64,000 bases of DNA from Streptomyces sp. NBC_00554 (lineage in GTDB: Bacteria > Actinomycetota > Actinomycetes > Streptomycetales > Streptomycetaceae), in the NCBI RefSeq assembly GCF_041431135.1, contig NZ_CP107799.1:6634001-6698000 (forward strand), written 5' to 3'. A program made the position numbers and the translations under genes. This document shows positions 59,891 through 64,000 of this stretch, one piece after another (positions within the stretch are counted from its first letter, which is position 1; every line of letters begins with the position of its first letter). The notes below the pieces were generated by a model. That model did not search any database and was not told the origin of the DNA. It saw nothing but the letters and a program-made list of their open reading frames with translations.

Positions 59891-60658
59891 ATGGGAGAGC
59901 AGGACATGCCTACCGGTCCGGCGGGTGACACGGAGAGCGGCGCGGCCGACGGCACTGTGAGCGGCGGAATCGCCCGTGGAGCGGTGGGTTCTGGTGCGAT
60001 GAGTCCTGACATGGTGAGTCCTGGCGTGGTGAAGCGTCTGACGATCGGTCCTGGGAACGCCCCGTCGAATCCGGGCAAGCGCCGCCTCGGCGTCATGGGC
60101 GGAACGTTCGACCCGATCCACCACGGACACCTCGTGGCGGCCAGCGAGGTCGCCGCGCAGTTCCACCTCGACGAGGTGGTGTTCGTGCCGACCGGGCAGC
60201 CGTGGCAGAAGACCGACCGCAAGGTCACCCCGGCCGAGGACCGCTATCTGATGACGGTCATCGCGACCGCGGAGAACCCGACGTTCTCGGTGAGCCGCAT
60301 CGACATCGACCGCGGCGGCCCGACCTACACCACGGACACCCTGCGCGACCTGCGCGCGCTCAACCCCGACACGGACCTTTTCTTCATCACCGGCGCCGAT
60401 GCGCTAGGCCAGATCCTCACCTGGCGGTACGCGGAAGAGCTGTTCTCCCTCGCGCACTTCATCGGGGTCACCCGGCCCGGCCACACCCTGACCGATCCGG
60501 GGCTTCCCGAGGGCGGTGTCTCGCTCGTCGAGGTACCCGCGCTCGCCATCTCGTCCACGGACTGCCGCGCGAGGGTCGCCAAGGGCGATCCCGTCTGGTA
60601 TCTGGTGCCGGACGGTGTGGTGCGCTACATCGACAAGCGTGAGCTGTACCGCGGCTAG
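59891..60658 (+). CDS. nadD: Nicotinate-nucleotide adenylyltransferase
   Basis: A 255-residue protein whose catalytic core starts at about residue 63: RRLGVMGGTFDPIHHGHLVAA with the HxGH motif, then FVPTGQPWQK and the C-terminal LAISSTDCRARVAKG (ISST motif). It makes deamido-NAD from nicotinate mononucleotide. The first 60 residues are low-complexity Gly/Ser/Met (MSPDMVSPGVV) and non-conserved; ATG 59906, with GGGAG 8 bases upstream, is an alternative start. Confidence 0.92.
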   Translation: MGEQDMPTGPAGDTESGAADGTVSGGIARGAVGSGAMSPDMVSPGVVKRLTIGPGNAPSNPGKRRLGVMGGTFDPIHHGHLVAASEVAAQFHLDEVVFVPTGQPWQKTDRKVTPAEDRYLMTVIATAENPTFSVSRIDIDRGGPTYTTDTLRDLRALNPDTDLFFITGADALGQILTWRYAEELFSLAHFIGVTRPGHTLTDPGLPEGGVSLVEVPALAISSTDCRARVAKGDPVWYLVPDGVVRYIDKRELYRG

Positions 60659-60677
60659 TGAGCCGAGAGGGGCACCG

Positions 60678-62441
60678 GTGAACGACCGATACGACGGGTA
60701 CGCGGGCGGCGACCAGTACGAGCTCGTCGGCTACGACGAGTTCGGGCAGCCTGTGTACCAGCAGGTGTCGCCCCAGCAGCCTCAGCAGCAGGGCTACGAC
60801 ACCTACGGACAGCAGCAGCCGCAGGGCTACGGCTACGACCCGTACGCGACGGGCCAGCAGCCGCCTGTGTCGCCGTATGACACCGGTCAGCAGCCGCCTG
60901 TGTCGTCCCATGACACCGGCCGGCAGCCGCCCGCCCCCACCTACAACACGCAGGACTCCTACGACCCGTACGGCGCCGGCGCGCCCGGTGCCGCCGGGAC
61001 CTCGACGGGGTACGACCCGTACGGGCAGACGGGCCAGGCCGGGCAGGCGGGCCGGACCGGGCAGACCTCAAGTACCGGTCAGCAGCCCCGGGTTGCCGAG
61101 CAGACCGCCTACATCCCGCAGCAGGCGGGTCCCGCGGAGAAGAGCGAGCCCCGGGCCGACCGGGACTACGGCACCGAGCAGTTCGCCTTCGTCGAGGAGC
61201 AGGAAGCCGACTCCGAAGACGTCATCGACTGGCTGAAGTTCACCGAGAACCGCACCGAACGCCGTGAGGAGGCCAGGCGCCGCACCCGCGGCCGGATCAT
61301 CGGCCTGGTCGTGGTGCTCGCCCTGGTCGCTACCGGCGGCGTCGGCTACCTCTGGTACGCGGGCAAGCTCCCCGGCCTGTCGTCGACGAGCGACAAATCC
61401 GGCACCGCCACGTCCGCGGCCGCCCAGAAGCGTGACGTGATCGTCGTCCACCTCCACAACACAAGTGGCAGCGGCACCTCCACGATGCTGCTCGTGAACA
61501 ACACCACCACCAAGCAGGGCACCAGCGTCCTGCTGCCCAACTCCCTTGCCCTGACGGACGACGACGGCAGCACGACCACGCTCGCCAAGTCCGTCGACGA
61601 CGACGGCTCGGCCGGCACCCTGGACGCCGTCGACACGGTGCTTGGCACCGACATCGAGGGCACCTGGCGTCTCGATACCCCGTACCTCAACAACCTCGTC
61701 GAACTCGTCGGCGGCATCGAGATCGACACCAACGCCGATGTGCCGGACCCCGACTCCGACAAGAAGGGCGAGGCGGCCCTCGTGAAGAAGGGCTCGGACC
61801 AGTCCCTCAGCGGCAAGATGGCCGTCGCCTACGCCACCTACCAGGGCTCCGGTGAGTCCCAGACCGCCCAGCTGGAGCGGTTCGGGCAGGTCATGCAGGG
61901 CGTGCTGCGCAAGCTGTCCTCCGACCCGCAGGCCGCGACGATCACCGTGCAGACCCTGGCGCAGATCCTCGACCCGTCGCTGACCGACAAGGATCTCGGC
62001 ACTTTCCTCGCGACCCTCGCCGACCAGGCCAAGGGCGGCGACTACAAGACGGCACTGCTTCCCGTGCAGCAGGACGGCACCCTGAGCGAGGAGGCCACCG
62101 ACAGCGTGGTCAAGGACGTGCTCGGAGGCACCGTGAAGAGCCCGGAGGAGGGCGCCGCCGTCCGCGTCGGCATCAAGAACGCCACCGGCGACAAGGACTT
62201 CACCGAGAAGGCCCGCGTCGTCCTGGTCAACGGCGGCTACACCTTCCTGGACTCCGGCACGGCCGCCACCAGCCAGAGCGTGTCCCAGATCACATACGCC
62301 GACGCCGCCCAGAAGGAGAACGCCGCCGAGGTCGCCAAGACCCTGGGGCTGCCCGCCACCTCGGTGAAGAAGGGCACGGTCACTTCCAACGCGGACGTGT
62401 CCGTGGTCCTCGGCCAGGACTACGAGCCCTCGTCCTCGTAG
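60678..62441 (+). CDS. LytR-CpsA-Psr (LCP)-like membrane protein with LytR_C domain, active-site arginines missing
   Basis: A 587-residue protein. Residues 1-190 are a Tyr/Gln/Gly/Pro-rich tail with repeats (GYDPYG, TGQQPPVS). One membrane helix (about 213-232, IIGLVVVLALVATGGVGYLW) precedes a divergent LCP domain (LVELVGGIEIDT is recognisable) and a C-terminal LytR_C domain (AVRVGIKNATGDKDFTEKARVVLVNGGYTF). Canonical LCP arginines (R-DT, PRD, RxR) are replaced (GTST, PNS, TYQ). From memory the S. coelicolor protein at this site was named PdtA, a wall polymer transferase; not verified. GTG 60678 follows GAGAGGGG. Confidence 0.78.
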   Translation: MNDRYDGYAGGDQYELVGYDEFGQPVYQQVSPQQPQQQGYDTYGQQQPQGYGYDPYATGQQPPVSPYDTGQQPPVSSHDTGRQPPAPTYNTQDSYDPYGAGAPGAAGTSTGYDPYGQTGQAGQAGRTGQTSSTGQQPRVAEQTAYIPQQAGPAEKSEPRADRDYGTEQFAFVEEQEADSEDVIDWLKFTENRTERREEARRRTRGRIIGLVVVLALVATGGVGYLWYAGKLPGLSSTSDKSGTATSAAAQKRDVIVVHLHNTSGSGTSTMLLVNNTTTKQGTSVLLPNSLALTDDDGSTTTLAKSVDDDGSAGTLDAVDTVLGTDIEGTWRLDTPYLNNLVELVGGIEIDTNADVPDPDSDKKGEAALVKKGSDQSLSGKMAVAYATYQGSGESQTAQLERFGQVMQGVLRKLSSDPQAATITVQTLAQILDPSLTDKDLGTFLATLADQAKGGDYKTALLPVQQDGTLSEEATDSVVKDVLGGTVKSPEEGAAVRVGIKNATGDKDFTEKARVVLVNGGYTFLDSGTAATSQSVSQITYADAAQKENAAEVAKTLGLPATSVKKGTVTSNADVSVVLGQDYEPSSS

Positions 62442-62610
62442 ACAGGACGCGGGAGAGGGCGCCCGCCCCGGGACGGTCGACGAGCCGTCCCGGGGACGGC
62501 CGGCGGCCTGTACCGGGGCGCCGGGGGCAGGGCCGGAGAAACGCGTGGGGTGTCGTCGGCGGTCCGTGAGACCCTTGAGTCATTACTGACCGCCTACGGA
62601 AAGCCGCGTA

Positions 62611-63054
62611 GTGACCGCCACGGACCGCTCCATCGAGCTCATCAAGACCGCCGCACAGGCGGCCGCCGACAAGCTCGCGCACGACATCATCGCGTACGAC
62701 GTCAGCGACGTACTTTCGATCACCGACGCCTTCCTGCTGGCGTCCGCTCCCAACGACCGCCAGGTCAAGTCGATCGTCGACGAGATCGAGGAGCGGCTGA
62801 ACAAGGAGCTCGGCACCAAGCCGGTGCGCCGCGAGGGCGACCGCGAGGCCCGCTGGGTGCTGCTCGACTACGTCGACATCGTGGTGCACGTGCAGCACAG
62901 CGAGGAGCGTGTCTTCTACGCCCTCGAGCGGCTGTGGAAGGACTGCCCGGAGCTGGACCTGCCCGCCGACGCCCTGGCGACCCGAGGCAAGGGCGCCGAG
63001 CACGCCAAGCTCCAGGATGCGGAGGACGCCGCCGAGCTCGGAGAGCTCCGGTGA
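62611..63054 (+). CDS. rsfS: Ribosome silencing factor RsfS
   Basis: A 147-residue Iojap/RsfS protein that binds bL14 and blocks subunit joining. Family blocks: DIIAYDVSDVLSITDAFLLASA, NDRQVKSIVDEIEE, REARWVLLDYVDIVVHVQHSEERVFYALERLW. GTG 62611. Its stop overlaps the next GTG (GTGA). The nadD-(LCP)-rsfS order is usual in Streptomyces. Confidence 0.95.
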   Translation: MTATDRSIELIKTAAQAAADKLAHDIIAYDVSDVLSITDAFLLASAPNDRQVKSIVDEIEERLNKELGTKPVRREGDREARWVLLDYVDIVVHVQHSEERVFYALERLWKDCPELDLPADALATRGKGAEHAKLQDAEDAAELGELR

Positions 63055-63722
63055 CCGCCGCGGGCGCCGAGGCCGGGAAGAAGCCCGGCCGGGGCCGCCG
63101 CGTCATCCTCTGGCGGCACGGCCAGACGTCCTGGAACGTCGAGCGGCGCTTCCAGGGCACGACGAACGTCGAGCTGACCGAGACCGGCATCGGCCAGGCC
63201 CGCCGCGCCGCTCGGCTGCTCGCCTCGCTGAAGCCCGACGTGATCGTCGCCTCGGACCTCAAGCGCGCCGCCGACACGGCCGCCGAGCTCTCCGTACTCA
63301 CCGGCCTCGACGTCACCCACGACGAGGGCCTGCGTGAGACCTACGCGGGCGTCTGGCAGGGGCTGACGCACAACGAGATCATCGCCCGGCACGGCGAGGA
63401 GTACGCCGCCTGGAAGCGCGGAGAGCCCGTCCGCCGCGGTGGAGGCGAACTGGAGAGCGAGGTCGCCGACCGCGCTGCCCCCGTGGTGCTGCGGCATGCC
63501 GAAAAGCTCCCCGACGACGGCACCCTCGTGATCGTCAGCCACGGCGGCACGATCCGCACCACCATCGGCCGTCTCCTCGGTCTGGAATCCCAGCACTGGG
63601 AGAGCCTCGGCGGGCTCTCCAACTGCTGCTGGTCCGTCCTCGGAGAGGGCGCCCGAGGCTGGCGACTCCTGGAGCACAACGCCGGCACGCTGCCGGAGCC
63701 GGTGCTCGGCGACGACGACTGA
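63051..63722 (+). CDS. Histidine phosphatase family protein
   Basis: A 223-residue phosphoglycerate-mutase-like phosphatase. The phosphohistidine motif is LWRHGQTSWN (RHG), the second histidine is in VIVSHGGTIRTTI, and the acid region is REtYAGVWQGLTHNEI. The substrate is unknown; in actinomycetes this rsfS-linked gene is sometimes annotated as glucosyl-3-phosphoglycerate phosphatase. GTG 63051 overlaps the rsfS stop. Confidence 0.88.
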   Translation: MTAAGAEAGKKPGRGRRVILWRHGQTSWNVERRFQGTTNVELTETGIGQARRAARLLASLKPDVIVASDLKRAADTAAELSVLTGLDVTHDEGLRETYAGVWQGLTHNEIIARHGEEYAAWKRGEPVRRGGGELESEVADRAAPVVLRHAEKLPDDGTLVIVSHGGTIRTTIGRLLGLESQHWESLGGLSNCCWSVLGEGARGWRLLEHNAGTLPEPVLGDDD

Positions 63723-63828
63723 GCGGCCCCTGTCCGGTCCCGCGGACCCGTCGGGACCGGATTTCACTTTCCGGCTGGTCGCAGGCTAAAGTTCTTCTTG
63801 TTCGCCCCGCCGGGCGGGAAGAACACAC

Positions 63829-63901
63829 GGGGCTATAGCTCAGTTGGTAGAGCGCCTGCATGGCATGCAGGAGGTCAGGAGTTCAATTCTCCTTAGCTCC
63901 A
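63829..63901 (+). tRNA. tRNA-Ala (GGC)
   Basis: A 73-base cloverleaf: acceptor GGGGCTA/TAGCTCC with discriminator A, D arm TAGCTCAGTTGGTAGAGC, anticodon stem-loop with GGC at 63862-63864, and the T arm with TTCAATT. CCA is not encoded. No integrated element is visible at its 3' end. Confidence 0.97.
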
Positions 63902-63944
63902 CAGATCGACTCTTTTGAGTTGTCAAAGATCAGTGGTGAATGAT

Positions 63945-63972
63945 CCCGTTCCCGTCAGGGGACGGGGTTTTT
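63945..63972 (+). terminator. Terminator after tRNA-Ala
   Basis: CCCGTTCCC (63945-63953) pairs with GGGGACGGG (63958-63966) including one G-U pair, with a GTCA loop and a T5 tail: a good intrinsic terminator. Confidence 0.85.
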
Positions 63973-64000
63973 CGTTGTCTGGACAGTTATGTCTGAACAG

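Noticed and set aside
63829..63901. tRNA-Ala as an integration site
   Set aside because: No integrase or repeated tRNA 3' end is seen nearby; the element sits in the radical SAM gene instead.

Overview
The window is chromosomal DNA of a Streptomyces-type actinomycete. The coding sequence is very GC-rich, GTG starts are common, genes overlap by ATGA/GTGA, and the gene order is the well-known mre / rne / obg / proBA / nadD neighbourhood of Streptomyces. It runs from the 3' end of valS to a tRNA-Ala gene.

Layout. 1-3622: valS end, folC, a DUF4233 membrane protein and ndk. 3964-10347: the mreB-mreC-mreD-mrdA-rodA cluster (cytoskeleton, scaffold, transpeptidase, SEDS polymerase), closed by a hairpin. 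10475-14095: a CYTH-CHAD protein and a B12-binding/radical SAM protein (TIGR03960 type).

14006-31159: an integrated mobile element of about 17 kb sits in the last codons of the radical SAM gene. It supplies a replacement C-terminus to the host gene, and the native 3' end is stranded at 31152-31241. The plasmid-like core resembles an actinomycete integrative and conjugative element (AICE): a KorSA-like GntR repressor, an FtsK/TraSA-like translocase, small Spd-like membrane proteins and a RepSA-like replication initiator. The integrase, however, is a large serine recombinase. Cargo includes a low-GC two-gene HerA ATPase + DUF4297/Cap4-like nuclease module (candidate anti-phage defence) and a phosphotransferase / HTH-TPR / anti-sigma-like kinase trio. 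Its right side shows decay: a frameshifted Rep N-terminus, a DUF4240 gene with an in-frame TAG, and an HNH remnant.

31293-38592: quinone oxidoreductase, a membrane protein built from repeats, the TIGR03936/DUF2344 partner of the radical SAM protein, and a very long RNase E/G with Ala/Glu/Arg-rich repeats and a lysine-rich tail, closed by a 24-bp perfect terminator hairpin.

38851-44918: an apparently inserted dTDP-rhamnose operon (rmlA, rmlB, rmlD, a GT2 glycosyltransferase, rmlC) and a SAM-methyltransferase-like gene separate rne from rplU-rpmA-obgE. After obgE come a sulfotransferase-like protein, a fused IspD-like cytidylyltransferase/SDR reductase (predicted CDP-ribitol synthase) and a TagF-like polyol-phosphate polymerase. 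With the LCP-like protein at 60678-62441 these suggest that cell-wall glycopolymer genes are interleaved with housekeeping genes. The rest holds proB, proA, two related single-pass membrane proteins, an M48 protease, tiny membrane proteins, nadD, rsfS, a histidine phosphatase and tRNA-Ala(GGC).
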